From Streptomyces sp. NBC_00237 (GTDB lineage: Bacteria > Actinomycetota > Actinomycetes > Streptomycetales > Streptomycetaceae): DNA of 64,000 nt. Location: the NCBI RefSeq assembly GCF_026342435.1, contig NZ_JAPEMT010000001.1:2350501-2414500 (forward strand). The letters are read 5' to 3'. The first letter of the stretch is position 1. Each line of letters starts with the position of its first letter. Position numbers and translations under genes: made by a program. Shown here in pieces: positions 49,897 to 59,930 of the stretch. The notes beneath the pieces were generated by a model. That model made no database searches, was not told the DNA's origin, and worked only from the letters and a program-made list of their open reading frames with translations.

Positions 49897-51132
49897 TTAC
49901 GACTGCGGCTTGTACGCCTCGCTGAACTTGGGCGCCCACTTGCCCTTTTCGACCTCGTAGGCGGTCATCATGGTGTTGGTGGTGTCGCCGAACTCGTCGA
50001 AGGAGACGGGGCCGGTGACGCCGTCGAACTTGACCTTGGACATGGCTTCCAGGGTCTTGGGCCGCAGGTCGGTCGGGACCTTGCCGCCGTTGCCCGCGAC
50101 GGCGATCTTGACGGCCTCGATGATGGCCCAGGTGGCGTCGTAGGTGCTGCCGCCGTATGCCTCGTAGTCGTCGGTGTAGCCGCCGGCCTTGTAGTCGGCG
50201 ATGAACTTCTTGGCGGATTCGAGCTGTTCGACGGGCTTGCCGACGGAGGTGGCGAGGTCGCCCTCGGCCTTCTTGTTGAGCTTGAGGAAGTCGGCGCTGT
50301 AGATGCCGTCGCCGCCCATGAGCGGGATGTTGACGCTGTTCTTGAGCTGCTGGCTCAGGGGGCCTGCGGCGGGGTATTCGCCGCCGTAGTAGACGGCCTT
50401 GGCGCCGGACTTCTTGACCTTGGTGACGATGGAGTTGAAGTCGCGCTCTTCGGGGACGACGTGGTCCTCGCCGACGATCTTGCCGCCCAGCTTGACGAAC
50501 TGGTCCTTGAAGGAGGCGGCGAGACCTGCACCGTAGGTCTTCTGGTCGTCCATCAAGTAGACCTGGTCGATCTTCTTGGTTTCCTTGAGGTACTTCGCGG
50601 CGAAGGCGCCCTGTACCTGGTCGGTGGTGGCGGTGCGGAAGTACGCCTTGAAGGGGCGCTTCTTGTCGCCGGTCTTCCAGCCGTCGCCCTGGGTCAGTTC
50701 GGTTCCGGTGTTGGCCGGGGAGACCTGGGTGAGGTTGGCGTCGGTGAAGGGCTTCTGCATCACCTGGGAGATGCTGGAGTTCAGCGGGCCGACGACGCCG
50801 ACGACGGTCTTGTCGCTGATGAACTTGGCGGCGTTCTGCTGGCCGACGTTCGGCTGTCCCTGGTCGTCGAGGGGCTGGGCGACGAACTCGACGCCGGGAA
50901 CGGTGTTGTTCTTGTTCGCGGTCTTGATCGCGAGGTCGGCGGAGTTGCGGATGCCGAGGCCCAGCGCGGAGAGGTCACCGCTGGTGGGGGAGTCGACGCC
51001 GATGACGACCTTGGTCTTGCCGCCGCCGCCGTTGTCGCCGCCGCCCTTGTCGTCGCGGGAACCGCAGGCGGTGAGCGTCAGTGCTCCGGTGGTGAGCACT
51101 GTGGTGAGTATGAGCAAAGAACGGTGTCGCAC
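49897..51132 (-). CDS. livK: Branched-chain amino acid-binding lipoprotein LivK
   Basis: A 411-residue periplasmic-binding-type lipoprotein. The GTG at 51132 has an aaagga site about 8 nt upstream. The signal RHRSLLILTTVLTTGALTLTACGS has a lipobox LTAC with Cys near residue 23. A Gly/Lys/Asp-rich linker (GGGDNGGGGKTK) leads to the type I periplasmic-binding fold (KVVIGVDSPTSGDLSALGLGIRNSADLAIKTAN, VVGVVGPLNSSISQVMQKPFTDANL, YLMDDQKTYGAGLAASFKDQFVKLG). It captures Leu/Ile/Val or a related amino acid for LivHMGF. It is the first gene of the operon and likely the most highly expressed. Confidence 0.95.
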   Translation of the reverse strand: MRHRSLLILTTVLTTGALTLTACGSRDDKGGGDNGGGGKTKVVIGVDSPTSGDLSALGLGIRNSADLAIKTANKNNTVPGVEFVAQPLDDQGQPNVGQQNAAKFISDKTVVGVVGPLNSSISQVMQKPFTDANLTQVSPANTGTELTQGDGWKTGDKKRPFKAYFRTATTDQVQGAFAAKYLKETKKIDQVYLMDDQKTYGAGLAASFKDQFVKLGGKIVGEDHVVPEERDFNSIVTKVKKSGAKAVYYGGEYPAAGPLSQQLKNSVNIPLMGGDGIYSADFLKLNKKAEGDLATSVGKPVEQLESAKKFIADYKAGGYTDDYEAYGGSTYDATWAIIEAVKIAVAGNGGKVPTDLRPKTLEAMSKVKFDGVTGPVSFDEFGDTTNTMMTAYEVEKGKWAPKFSEAYKPQS

Positions 51133-51661
51133 GAAGGGGTCCTTTCCCTGGCGCGGCGTCCTCGATGTGAGGTGCCGTGTCGATCGCCGGGGCGTACGTG
51201 GGCGTTGCTGAGTGCGGTGCTGCGGCGACGCGCCCGGCGGCGCGGTGACTGGCCGTGACTCTAAGCGCAGGGGGAGGCGGCCGGGAGCGGCGTGCGCAGG
51301 ATGTGACGCTCTTGTTATGCCGTGGCCAGAAGCTCGTGTCACAGGTCGGGCTTTTCGGCCTTTTCTGCTGGGGTGCGGAATCTCGAATACCGAGAACTCC
51401 CAGCATGATTAAGGGGCTTGGGCTATTGATGGTGCTGACAGTCCGCTATGCGGACAACTTGTGGAGGAAGGGTTCCGCAGTGGGTCGGAAAGGGTGTTGG
51501 ATGCACTCATTCCGCTTGGGCTGAGTGTTACGCTGTGTAACTTTTCTGCGGCATCCGAACGGTGAAACCCGGAAATCGGTCACTGTCCGGCGGGGGCGGG
51601 ACGGGGGCGCGGGGCCGGTGTCGCAGGGTGGATGCCGTCGGGCCGGGGGCGTGGGGCCGGG
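51133..51661. other. Gene-free control region upstream of livK
   Basis: No credible gene is seen in these 529 bp. It is unusually AT-rich for the window around 51370-51540 (GCATGATTAAGG, GGCTATTGATGG, ACGCTGTGTAAC). It has an inverted repeat GTCCGC-TAT-GCGGAC at 51441-51455 and a second at 51384-51397 (TTCTCGAATACCGAGAA, approximate). These are plausible operators for the livK promoter, for example Lrp-type; no assignment is made. Confidence 0.45.
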
Positions 51662-52078
51662 TCAGTGCCAGGGGACCTCGGTGGGCTTTCCGCCTCGGTA
51701 GCGCTCGGCGCAGTCGCTCTTGGTGCGTGCGGCGATGAGCTTCTCGGCCGCCGCGTCGCCTGCGCGGGCCTTCTCCTTGCGGGCGGCCGCCATCACGGAG
51801 ACGACGATGTTGTTCTGCGCGTTGGACATGCCCTCCTTCATGTAGTCGCCGGTGCCCCGCCCGGCGAGTCGCTCGTGGACCCAGTAGGAGGTCAGGTCCG
51901 CGCAGATCTGGGCGGGCGGTTTGGTGTTCAGCGGCGGGAAGGAGGGGGTCTGGGCCGCTGCCGGGGGCCGGTCGGGGTCCGCGCTGTCGCAGCCGGTCAG
52001 TACGGCCGACGCGGCGAGCAGCGAGGCGAGCGCGACAGCGAGTGCGGCGGCGGTGGCGGATGTGCGCTTCTGCTCCAT
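51662..52078 (-). CDS. Small lipoprotein of unknown function
   Basis: A 138-residue lipoprotein: MEQKRTSATAAALAVALASLLAASAVLTGCDSADPDRPP has a lipid signal with lipobox LTGC near residue 30. The rest is mostly charged and helical, with a second and third cysteine (ICADL and DCAERY) that may pair (INTKPPAQICADLTSYWVHERLAGRGTGDYMKEGMSNAQNNIVVSVMAAARKEKARAGDAAAEKLIAARTKSDCAERY). Secreted, membrane-anchored; no recognised domain. It lies divergently from the S15 peptidase. Confidence 0.8.
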   Translation of the reverse strand: MEQKRTSATAAALAVALASLLAASAVLTGCDSADPDRPPAAAQTPSFPPLNTKPPAQICADLTSYWVHERLAGRGTGDYMKEGMSNAQNNIVVSVMAAARKEKARAGDAAAEKLIAARTKSDCAERYRGGKPTEVPWH

Positions 52079-52254
52079 CTCCCCAAGGTAGAACGGGAGT
52101 TGGGATGCGCAAGCTTGCCCGATGAGCGAGATGTCCGTGGGGAACTTCCGGGGGCTGGTGCGGCCCTCTGGTGCGGGAGGGGCCGGGGCGGTGGAATGTG
52201 CGTGCGCTTCGCGAGTGATCGGCACATGTCCCCGCGCCCCCTGGAGGCTGCACG

Positions 52255-54168
52255 ATGGCGAGACCGAACGGCACCCGCACCCACTCCGCTCGTACGGTGA
52301 GGAAAGGGGGCGTGGCGGCGCTCGCCGCGTCCCTTCTGATGGCGCTGCCGACCCCGGCCGCCGCTCAGGAACCCGCGTTGAAGATCGTGAACAACGAGAC
52401 GCAGCCGGTGTTCTCCCGTGCCGACGCCGTCTACCAGCAGGTCGACGTCGAGACCGAGACCGACAGTGACCACGACGGCAGGCGCGACACGATACGGATG
52501 CGGATCCTGCGCCCCAAGGAGACCGACGCCGGGCTGAAGGTCGCCACGATCATCGAGGCCAGCCCGTACTGGGGCGGCGGCCCCGACGTCCCCTTCCACG
52601 ACGTCGACCTGGACGGCGACGGGCTGCCGCTCGGCAAGCGGCTCGGCGAGGCCCGGCTGCCCTCTCTCGCTGCGGCGGGCCCGGTGACGTACGGCGGGTA
52701 CTACGACAACTACTACCTGCCGCGTGGTTACGCGGTCGCCGAGGTCGACAACGTCGGCTCGGGCAGGGCCACCGGCTGCTCCACCTCCGGGGGCCGCAAC
52801 GAGACCCTCGGTGCGAAGGCGGCCGTGGACTGGCTGGCGGGGCGTGCCAAGGGCTGGGACCCGGACGGGAAGCCGGTGGAGGCGTCCTGGTCGACGGGCG
52901 ATTCGGCGATGATGGGCATCTCGTACAACGGGACCCTGCCGACGGCTGTCGCGTCGACGGGGGTGAAGGGTCTCAAGGCGATCGTGCCGATCTCGGGGAT
53001 CTCCTCCTGGTACGACTACTACCGGGCGAACGGCGGGGTCGTCGCGCCGGGCGGCTACCAGGGGGAGGACACCGACATCCTCGCCAAGGGTGTCAACAGC
53101 CGCAGCAATCCGGAGGTTTGTGCTCCGGTCCATGACGCGCTGACCGCCGGGCAGGACCGGGAGAGCGGCGACTACACCCCGTTCTGGAAGGAGCGGGACT
53201 ACCTGAAGGACGTCGGGAAGATCAAGGCCGGGGTCTTCGTCGTGCACGGTTTCAACGACTGGAACGTGAAGACCAAGAACTCCGTGCAGCTGTGGGACGC
53301 CCTGAAGAAGCACGGTGTGCCGCGCAAGATGTGGCTGCACCAGGCCGGGCACAGCAACCCCATGCCGCTGCGCATGGAGGAGTGGCTGCGCCAGACCCAC
53401 CAGTGGTTCGACTACTGGCTGTACGGGCTGAGGAACGGGGCCCTGGACGAGCCGAAGGTCGACGTCGAGCAGGCCGACTTCACGTGGCGGCGCCAGTCGG
53501 AGTGGCCCGCGCGCGGCACCCGGGAGCAGACGCTGCGGCTGAACGCGGACGGGCGGCTGGGGGTGTGGCCCGGCTTCCCGGTGAAGGAGTCGCTGACGGA
53601 CGCGGGCCGCACGGTGCGGGCGGAGCAGCTGGTGGCCTCGCCGGACGCGCGGAACCCGAACCGGCTGGCGTACACGACGGGTGCCCTGAGGGAGGATCTG
53701 CGGGTCAACGGGGTGCCGAAGGTGTCGGTGGTGGCGTCGTTGAAGGGCACGTCGCCGTACGTGACGGCGCTGCTCGTGGACTACGGGAAGGACACCCGGG
53801 CGACGGCCGGTGTCGCCCAGGACACCTCGCAGCCGCCGGTCTGTTACGGGCAGGGCATTCCGGGTGACACCGGGTGCGCGTACCGGACCAGGCACCGTGC
53901 GGAGAGCGCCGACTTCAAGATCGTTTCCCGGGGCTGGCTGGATGTCCGCAACCGGAATTCGCTGTCCCGTCAGGACAGGGTCGCCGAGGGACGGGAGTAC
54001 GCCCTGAGGTGGGGGATGCAGCCGCAGGAGTACGTCTTCAAGAAGGGGCACCGGCTGGGTGTGGTGCTCGTGTCGACGGACTTCGACTACACGCTGCGCT
54101 ACCCGGCCGGGACGGAGATGTCGGTCCGGGCCGGGCTCAGCAGTGTGACGCTGCCGGTCAGCCGGTGA
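52255..54168 (+). CDS. Secreted S15/CocE-family peptidase (X-Pro dipeptidyl-peptidase-like)
   Basis: A 637-residue exported hydrolase. The signal MARPNGTRTHSARTVRKGGVAALAASLLMALPTPAAA is cleaved near residue 37. The alpha/beta hydrolase core has GISYNGTLPTAVASTG with the nucleophile Ser near residue 223, Asp in VHGFNDWNVKTKN near 328, and His in LHQAGHSNPMPL near 363. The C-terminal beta-sandwich (jellyroll) domain is typical of S15/CocE enzymes (RYPAGTEMSVRAGLSSVTLPVSR). It would cleave X-Pro dipeptides from peptides outside the cell. Its last 11 bp overlap the convergent thioesterase gene. Confidence 0.9.
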   Translation: MARPNGTRTHSARTVRKGGVAALAASLLMALPTPAAAQEPALKIVNNETQPVFSRADAVYQQVDVETETDSDHDGRRDTIRMRILRPKETDAGLKVATIIEASPYWGGGPDVPFHDVDLDGDGLPLGKRLGEARLPSLAAAGPVTYGGYYDNYYLPRGYAVAEVDNVGSGRATGCSTSGGRNETLGAKAAVDWLAGRAKGWDPDGKPVEASWSTGDSAMMGISYNGTLPTAVASTGVKGLKAIVPISGISSWYDYYRANGGVVAPGGYQGEDTDILAKGVNSRSNPEVCAPVHDALTAGQDRESGDYTPFWKERDYLKDVGKIKAGVFVVHGFNDWNVKTKNSVQLWDALKKHGVPRKMWLHQAGHSNPMPLRMEEWLRQTHQWFDYWLYGLRNGALDEPKVDVEQADFTWRRQSEWPARGTREQTLRLNADGRLGVWPGFPVKESLTDAGRTVRAEQLVASPDARNPNRLAYTTGALREDLRVNGVPKVSVVASLKGTSPYVTALLVDYGKDTRATAGVAQDTSQPPVCYGQGIPGDTGCAYRTRHRAESADFKIVSRGWLDVRNRNSLSRQDRVAEGREYALRWGMQPQEYVFKKGHRLGVVLVSTDFDYTLRYPAGTEMSVRAGLSSVTLPVSR

Positions 54169-54631
54169 CCCCGTTGGGTTCGACGTCGCGGAGCATGCAG
54201 GTCAGGCGGGCGGTGCAGACCCGCTTGTCGTGCTCGTCGGTGATGACGATCTCGTAGGTCGCGGTGGAGCGTCCGCGGTGGACGGGGGTGGCCGTGCCGG
54301 TCACCAGTCCGCTGCGGGCGCCGCGGTGGTGGGTGCAGTTGAGGTCGACGCCGACGGCGATCTTCTTGCTGCCGCCGTGCAGCATCGCGCCGACGGAGCC
54401 GAGGGTCTCGGCGAGGACGGCGGAGGCGCCGCCGTGCAGCAGTCCGTACGGCTGGGTGTTGCCCTCGACGGGCATGGTGCCGACGACGCGGTCCGCGGAT
54501 GCCTCGACGATCTGGACGCCCATGCGGGTGCCGAGGTGTCCGGCGGAGAACATCGACACCAGGTCGACGCCGAGTGCGGCGTACTCGTCGACGACTTCCT
54601 GCGGGAACTTCGCGGTGGACTGCTCGCCCAT
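54158..54631 (-). CDS. PaaI family hotdog-fold thioesterase
   Basis: A 157-residue thioesterase. The hotdog core has the PaaI blocks RVVGTMPVEGNTQPYGLLHGGASAVLAETLGSVGAMLHG (with the catalytic Asn/His/Asp-equivalent region in GLLHGGAS) and VGVDLNCTHHRGARSGLVTGTATPVHRGRSTATYEIVITDEHDKRVC. It hydrolyses acyl-CoA thioesters, often aromatic or medium chain. The start MGEQSTAKFPQEVVDEYAAL at 54631 is the first clear one. Convergent with the peptidase gene and probably independent of it. Confidence 0.9.
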   Translation of the reverse strand: MGEQSTAKFPQEVVDEYAALGVDLVSMFSAGHLGTRMGVQIVEASADRVVGTMPVEGNTQPYGLLHGGASAVLAETLGSVGAMLHGGSKKIAVGVDLNCTHHRGARSGLVTGTATPVHRGRSTATYEIVITDEHDKRVCTARLTCMLRDVEPNGVTG

Positions 54632-54720
54632 GGGCCAGGCTCCGTTCGATGTACGTGACCGTGCGGTCCGGTGACCGTGTGGTCCGGTGGCTGCGGGTGG
54701 TCCGCTGGCTAAGCGAACGC

Positions 54721-57000
54721 TCAGACGGTCGGTGATTGTTCCAGACGGACCACCACGGACTTGCTGGCGGGGGTGTTGCTGGTGTCCGCGGTGGCGTCCA
54801 GCGGCACCAGCACGTTCGTCTCGGGGTAGTAGGCGGCGGCGCAGCCCCGCGCGGTCGGGTAGTGCACGACGCGGAAGCCGGGGGCGCGGCGTTCGACGCC
54901 GTCCTTCCACTCGCTGATCAGATCGGTGTACGAGCCGTCCGCGAGCCCGAGTGCCGTCGCGTCCTCGGGGTTGACCAGGACGACGCGGCGGCCGTCCTTG
55001 ATGCCCCGGTAGCGGTCGTCGAGGCCGTAGATGGTGGTGTTGTACTGGTCGTGGGAGCGCAGGGTCTGCAACAGCAGCCGCCCTGCGGGCAGTTCCGGGT
55101 ACTCGACGGGTGCGGCGGTGAAGTTGGCCTTGCCGGTGGCCGTGGGGAAGCGGCGCTCGTCGCGCGGGCCGTGGGGGAGGGTGAAGCCGCCGGGCTGTGC
55201 GACGCGGGCGTTGAAGTCCTCGAAACCGGGGACGACGCGGGAGATCCGGTCGCGGATCGTCGCGTAGTCCTGCTCGAACTCCTCCCAGGGGGTGGCCGAC
55301 TCCTTGCCGAGGGTGGCGCGGGCCATGCGGGCGACGATGGCCGGTTCGGAGAGCAGGTGCTTGCTCGCGGGCGGCAGGTTGCCGCGCGAGGCGTGCACCA
55401 TGCTCATGGAGTCCTCGACGGTGACGAACTGCTTGCCGCTCGTCTGTATGTCCTTGTCGGTGCGGCCGAGGGTCGGCAGGATCAGGGCGCGGGTGCCGGT
55501 GACGACGTGCGAGCGGTTGAGCTTGGTCGACACGTGGACGGTGAGGCGGGCCGTGCGCATGGCGGCCTCGGTGACGTGGGTGTCGGGGGTGGCGGCGACG
55601 AAGTTGCCGCCCATCGCGAAGAACACCTTGGCGTCGCCGTCGCGCAGCGCCTGGATGGCGCGCACCACGTCGTACCCGTGGTGGCGGGGCGAGGTGATGC
55701 CGAATTCCTTGTCGAGGGCGTCGAGGAAGGCGGGTGCGGGCCGCTCGAAGATGCCCATGGTGCGGTCGCCCTGGACGTTGGAGTGGCCGCGGACGGGGCA
55801 GACTCCGGCGCCGGTGCGGCCGATGTTGCCGCGCAGCAGGAGGAAGTTGACGACCTCGCGGATCGTCGGCACGGAGTGCTTGTGCTGGGTGAGGCCCATC
55901 GCCCAGCAGACGATGGTGCTCCTGGACGCGAGGACCATCTCCAGGGCGCGCTCGATGTCGGCGCGGTCCAGGCCGGTCGCGGTGAGGGTCTCGTCCCAGT
56001 CGGCGGCCTTCGCCGCGGCCGTGAACTCCTCGTACCCGTGGGTGTGTTCGCGGACGAACAGCTCGTCGACCGCGCCGGGCGTTTCGAGGATCAGCTTGTT
56101 GAGGAGGCGGAAGAGGGCCTGGTCGCCGCCGAGGCGGATCTGGAGGAAGAGGTCGGTGAGGGAGGTGCCCTTGAGCATGCCCTGCGGGGTCTGTGGGTTC
56201 TTGAACCGCTCCAGACCGGCTTCGGGCAGCGGGTTCACCGAGATGATCTTCGCGCCCGCGTGCTTGGCCTTCTCCAGGGCGGTCAGCATGCGCGGGTGGT
56301 TCGTGCCGGGGTTCTGCCCGGCGACGATGATCAGTTCGGCTTTGTGGAGGTCGTCGAGGGAGACGCTGCCCTTGCCGATGCCGATGGTCTCCGTGAGGGC
56401 GGAGCCGGAGGACTCGTGGCACATGTTGGAGCAGTCGGGCAGGTTGTTCGTGCCGAACTCGCGGGCGAAGAGCTGGAGCAGGAACGCCGCTTCGTTGCTG
56501 GTGCGGCCGGAGGTGTAGAAGAGGGCCTCGTCGGGGGAGTCGAGGGCCTTGAGCTCCTTGCCGATCAGCTCGAAGGCGCGCTCCCAGGTGACGGGTACGT
56601 AGGTGTCGGAGCCCTCGTCGAGGAACATCGGCTCGGTGATGCGGCCCTGCTGGCCGAGCCAGTACCCGCTGCGCTCCGCGAGGTCGGAGACCGGGTGCCG
56701 CGCGAAGAAGGCGGGGGTGACCCGGCGGACGGTGGCCTCCTCGGCGACCGCCTTCGCGCCGTTCTCGCAGAATTCCGCCGTGTGCCGCTTGTCCTCCTCG
56801 GGCCAGGCGCAGCCGGGGCAGTCGAAGCCGTCCTTCTGGTTGACCTTGAGGAGGGTGCGGGCGGTGCGGACCGTGCCCATCTGCTGGTGGGCGGCGCGCA
56901 GCGTGTGCGCGATGGCGGGCAGCCCGGCGGCGGCGTGCTGGGGGGCCGCGACCTGCGGCGCGTCCTGGACCGGGTCCCCTGCGGGCGGCTTCGCTGCCAT
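54721..57000 (-). CDS. Molybdopterin oxidoreductase, FdhF/YdeP family
   Basis: A 759-residue formate-dehydrogenase-like protein of the FdhF/YdeP subfamily. The N-terminal DGFDCPGCAWPEEDKRHTAEFCENG carries the family's CPGC block. Molybdopterin domains follow (VTWERAFELIGKELK, LFYTSGRTSNEAAFLLQLFAREFGTNNLPDCSNMCHESSGSALTETIGIGKG, CPVRGHSNVQGDRTMGIFE, FFAMGGNFVAATPD). It ends with the cofactor-binding LLLQTLRSHDQYNTTIYGLDDRYRGIKDGRRVVLVNPEDATALGL domain. Partner subunits are not adjacent. YdeP is linked to acid resistance in E. coli; activity here is unproven. Confidence 0.92.
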   Translation of the reverse strand: MAAKPPAGDPVQDAPQVAAPQHAAAGLPAIAHTLRAAHQQMGTVRTARTLLKVNQKDGFDCPGCAWPEEDKRHTAEFCENGAKAVAEEATVRRVTPAFFARHPVSDLAERSGYWLGQQGRITEPMFLDEGSDTYVPVTWERAFELIGKELKALDSPDEALFYTSGRTSNEAAFLLQLFAREFGTNNLPDCSNMCHESSGSALTETIGIGKGSVSLDDLHKAELIIVAGQNPGTNHPRMLTALEKAKHAGAKIISVNPLPEAGLERFKNPQTPQGMLKGTSLTDLFLQIRLGGDQALFRLLNKLILETPGAVDELFVREHTHGYEEFTAAAKAADWDETLTATGLDRADIERALEMVLASRSTIVCWAMGLTQHKHSVPTIREVVNFLLLRGNIGRTGAGVCPVRGHSNVQGDRTMGIFERPAPAFLDALDKEFGITSPRHHGYDVVRAIQALRDGDAKVFFAMGGNFVAATPDTHVTEAAMRTARLTVHVSTKLNRSHVVTGTRALILPTLGRTDKDIQTSGKQFVTVEDSMSMVHASRGNLPPASKHLLSEPAIVARMARATLGKESATPWEEFEQDYATIRDRISRVVPGFEDFNARVAQPGGFTLPHGPRDERRFPTATGKANFTAAPVEYPELPAGRLLLQTLRSHDQYNTTIYGLDDRYRGIKDGRRVVLVNPEDATALGLADGSYTDLISEWKDGVERRAPGFRVVHYPTARGCAAAYYPETNVLVPLDATADTSNTPASKSVVVRLEQSPTV

Positions 57001-57145
57001 GGCGCTCCCCTTCGAGCGGTGGATCTTCGAGTCTGAGTCTGACCTCTTCGATCCTGTCACGGGCCACTGACAGTGAGGACGCCAGGGGCGGGGCGTGACC
57101 GGCGGGCGGACCGGATTGTCAGTGGCGCCGCCTAGGATCGGGGGC

Positions 57146-59881
57146 GTGGCAAAAACAGCAGCGAAGACCGCAGACAAGACTTCCGAGACCGCCGGGGCGC
57201 GGCCCCGCCTGCTCCTCATGGACGGGCACTCCCTGGCCTACCGTGCGTTCTTCGCGCTGCCCGCGGAGAACTTCACGACCGCGACCGGTCAGCCGACGAA
57301 CGCCGTCTACGGCTTCGCGTCGATGCTGGCGAACACCCTGCGTGACGAGGCGCCCACGCACCTCGCGGTGGCGTTCGACGTGTCCCGCAAGACCTGGCGT
57401 TCCGAGGAGTTCCCGGAGTACAAGGCGAACCGCTCGAAGACCCCCGACGAGTTCAAGGGGCAGGTCGAGCTGATCGGGGAGCTCCTGGACGCGATGCACG
57501 TGGACCGCTTCGCGATCGACGGCTTCGAGGCCGACGACGTGATCGCGACGCTCGCCACCCAGGCGGAGGCGGCCGGGTTCGACGTGCTGATCGTGACCGG
57601 CGACCGGGACTCCTTCCAGCTGATCACCGAGCACGTCACCGTGCTGTACCCGACCAAGGGCGTCTCCGAGCTGACCCGTTTCACCCCGGAGAAGGTCGAG
57701 GAGAAGTACGGGCTGACCCCGCAGCAGTACCCGGACTTCGCGGCCCTGCGCGGCGACCCGTCCGACAACCTCCCCGGCATCCCGGGCGTCGGCGAGAAGA
57801 CCGCCGCGAAGTGGATCAACCAGTTCGGTTCGTTCGCCGATCTGGTGGAGCGCGCCGAGGAGGTCAAGGGCAAGGCCGGGCAGAACTTCCGCGACCACCT
57901 GGACGCCGTGAAGCTCAACCGCAAGCTCACCGAGATGGTGCGCGACGTGGAGCTGTCCAAGGCTCCGGGCGACCTGGAGCGTGCTCCGTACGACCGGGAC
58001 GCGGTGGCCGGTGTCCTGGACGTGCTGGAGATCCGCAACCCGTCGCTGCGCGAGCGCCTGTACGCGGTGGACCCGGGGGCCGCCGAGGAGGAGGCCGCCG
58101 CTCCGGCCGCAGGGCTGGAGCTGGACGGCTCGGTGCTGGGCACCGGCGAGGTCGCCCCGTGGCTGGCGGAGCACGGTGCGCAGCCGCTCGGCGTCGCCAC
58201 GGTCGACACGTGGGCGCTGGGCACGGGCGGCGTCACCGAGATCGCGCTGGCCGCGGCCGGTGGGGCCGCCGCCTGGTTCGACCCAGCGGAGCTCGACGAG
58301 GCCGACGAGAAGGCCGTCGCCGCCTGGTTCGCCGACGCGGACCGCCCGAAGGTCCTGCACAACGCCAAGGGTGTGATGCGGGTCCTGCCGGAGCACGGCT
58401 GGACGCTGTGCGGCGTCACCATGGACACCGCGCTCGCCGCGTACCTGGTGAAGCCGGGCCGCCGTTCGTTCGCGCTGGACGCCCTGTCGGTGGAGTACCT
58501 GGGCCGTGAGCTGGCTCCGGCGGCTGCTGCCGAGGGGCAGTTGGCGTTCGGTTCCGAGGAGGACGAGCGGGCCGAGGCGGACGCCCTGATGGGGCAGGCC
58601 CGCACCATCCTCGACCTGGGTGACGCCTTCACCCAGAAGCTGAAGGAGGTCGGCGCGGCCGAGCTGCTGCACGACGTGGAACTGCCCACCTCGATCCTCC
58701 TTGCCCGCTTGGAGCGGCACGGCATCGCCGCCGACCGCGCGCACCTGACCGCCATGGAGGAGCAGTTCGCGGGCGCGGTGCAGCAGGCGGTCGGCGAGGC
58801 GCACGACGCGGCGGGCCGCGAGTTCAACCTCGGTTCGCCCAAGCAGTTGCAGGAGATCCTCTTCGGCGAGCTGGCGCTGCCCAAGACGAAGAAGACCAAG
58901 ACCGGTTACACCACGGACGCGGACGCCCTGGCGTGGCTGGCGGCGCAGACCGAGCACGAGCTGCCGGTGATCATGCTGCGCCACCGTGAGCAGGCCAAGC
59001 TGCGGGTGACCGTCGAGGGCCTGATCAAGACGATCGCCGCCGACGACCGCATCCACACCACCTTCAACCAGACGGTGGCCGCGACCGGACGCCTGTCCTC
59101 CACCGAGCCCAACCTCCAGAACATTCCGGTCCGCACCGACGAGGGCCGCGCGATCCGCCGCGGTTTCGTCGTCGGCGAGGGCTACGAGTGCCTGATGACG
59201 GCGGACTACAGCCAGATCGAACTGCGGGTGATGGCGCACCTGTCGGAGGACGAGGGCCTCATCGAGGCGTTCAAGTCCGGTGAGGACCTGCACACCACGG
59301 TCGCCTCCCAGGTGTTCGGCGTGGAGCGCTCCGAGGTCGACGCCGAGATGCGCCGCAAGATCAAGGCCATGTCGTACGGCCTGGCGTACGGCCTGTCCGC
59401 GTTCGGCCTCTCGCAGCAGCTGAACATCGACGCGGGCGAGGCGCGCGGCCTGATGAACACCTTCTTCGAGCGGTTCGGCGGGGTGCAGGACTACCTCCAG
59501 CGCGCCGTCGAGGAGGCGCGTGCCACCGGGTACACGGAGACGATGCTGGGCCGTCGCCGCTACCTCCCGGACCTCAACAGCGACAACCGGCAGCGGCGTG
59601 AGATGGCCGAGCGGATGGCGCTCAACGCCCCGATCCAGGGCACCGCGGCCGACATCGTCAAGGTCGCGATGCTGAACGTCGACGCGGCGCTGGAGAAGGC
59701 CGGTTGTACGTCCCGGATGCTGCTCCAGGTGCACGACGAAATCGTGCTGGAGATCGCCGAGGGCGAGAAGGAGAAGGTCGAGGAGATCGTCCGCCGCGAG
59801 ATGGCGGGTGCCGTCGAACTGCGGGCGCCGCTCGATGTCTCGGTGGGGGTCGGCGGGGACTGGGAGTCCGCCGCGCACTGA
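57146..59881 (+). CDS. polA: DNA polymerase I
   Basis: A 911-residue family A polymerase starting at a GTG (VAKTAAKTADKTSETAGARPRLLLMDGHSLAYRAFFALPAENF). The N-terminal 5'-3' exonuclease has EYKANRSKTPDEFKGQ, GFEADDVIATLA and VTGDRDSFQLI (acidic metal ligands), then helix-hairpin-helix GIPGVGEKTAAKWI. The middle 3'-5' exonuclease-like domain lacks the usual DxE proofreading motif. The polymerase domain has motif A TADYSQIELRVMAHLSED, motif B RRKIKAMSYGLAYGLSAFGLSQ and motif C LLQVHDEIVLEI near the end. It fills gaps and removes RNA primers. Single-gene unit divergent from YdeP-type gene. Confidence 0.97.
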   Translation: MAKTAAKTADKTSETAGARPRLLLMDGHSLAYRAFFALPAENFTTATGQPTNAVYGFASMLANTLRDEAPTHLAVAFDVSRKTWRSEEFPEYKANRSKTPDEFKGQVELIGELLDAMHVDRFAIDGFEADDVIATLATQAEAAGFDVLIVTGDRDSFQLITEHVTVLYPTKGVSELTRFTPEKVEEKYGLTPQQYPDFAALRGDPSDNLPGIPGVGEKTAAKWINQFGSFADLVERAEEVKGKAGQNFRDHLDAVKLNRKLTEMVRDVELSKAPGDLERAPYDRDAVAGVLDVLEIRNPSLRERLYAVDPGAAEEEAAAPAAGLELDGSVLGTGEVAPWLAEHGAQPLGVATVDTWALGTGGVTEIALAAAGGAAAWFDPAELDEADEKAVAAWFADADRPKVLHNAKGVMRVLPEHGWTLCGVTMDTALAAYLVKPGRRSFALDALSVEYLGRELAPAAAAEGQLAFGSEEDERAEADALMGQARTILDLGDAFTQKLKEVGAAELLHDVELPTSILLARLERHGIAADRAHLTAMEEQFAGAVQQAVGEAHDAAGREFNLGSPKQLQEILFGELALPKTKKTKTGYTTDADALAWLAAQTEHELPVIMLRHREQAKLRVTVEGLIKTIAADDRIHTTFNQTVAATGRLSSTEPNLQNIPVRTDEGRAIRRGFVVGEGYECLMTADYSQIELRVMAHLSEDEGLIEAFKSGEDLHTTVASQVFGVERSEVDAEMRRKIKAMSYGLAYGLSAFGLSQQLNIDAGEARGLMNTFFERFGGVQDYLQRAVEEARATGYTETMLGRRRYLPDLNSDNRQRREMAERMALNAPIQGTAADIVKVAMLNVDAALEKAGCTSRMLLQVHDEIVLEIAEGEKEKVEEIVRREMAGAVELRAPLDVSVGVGGDWESAAH

Positions 59882-59930
59882 CGCCCGCTCGCCCGCGAAG
59901 CGAGGGGCCGGGGCCCGGCTCCGTACGCGA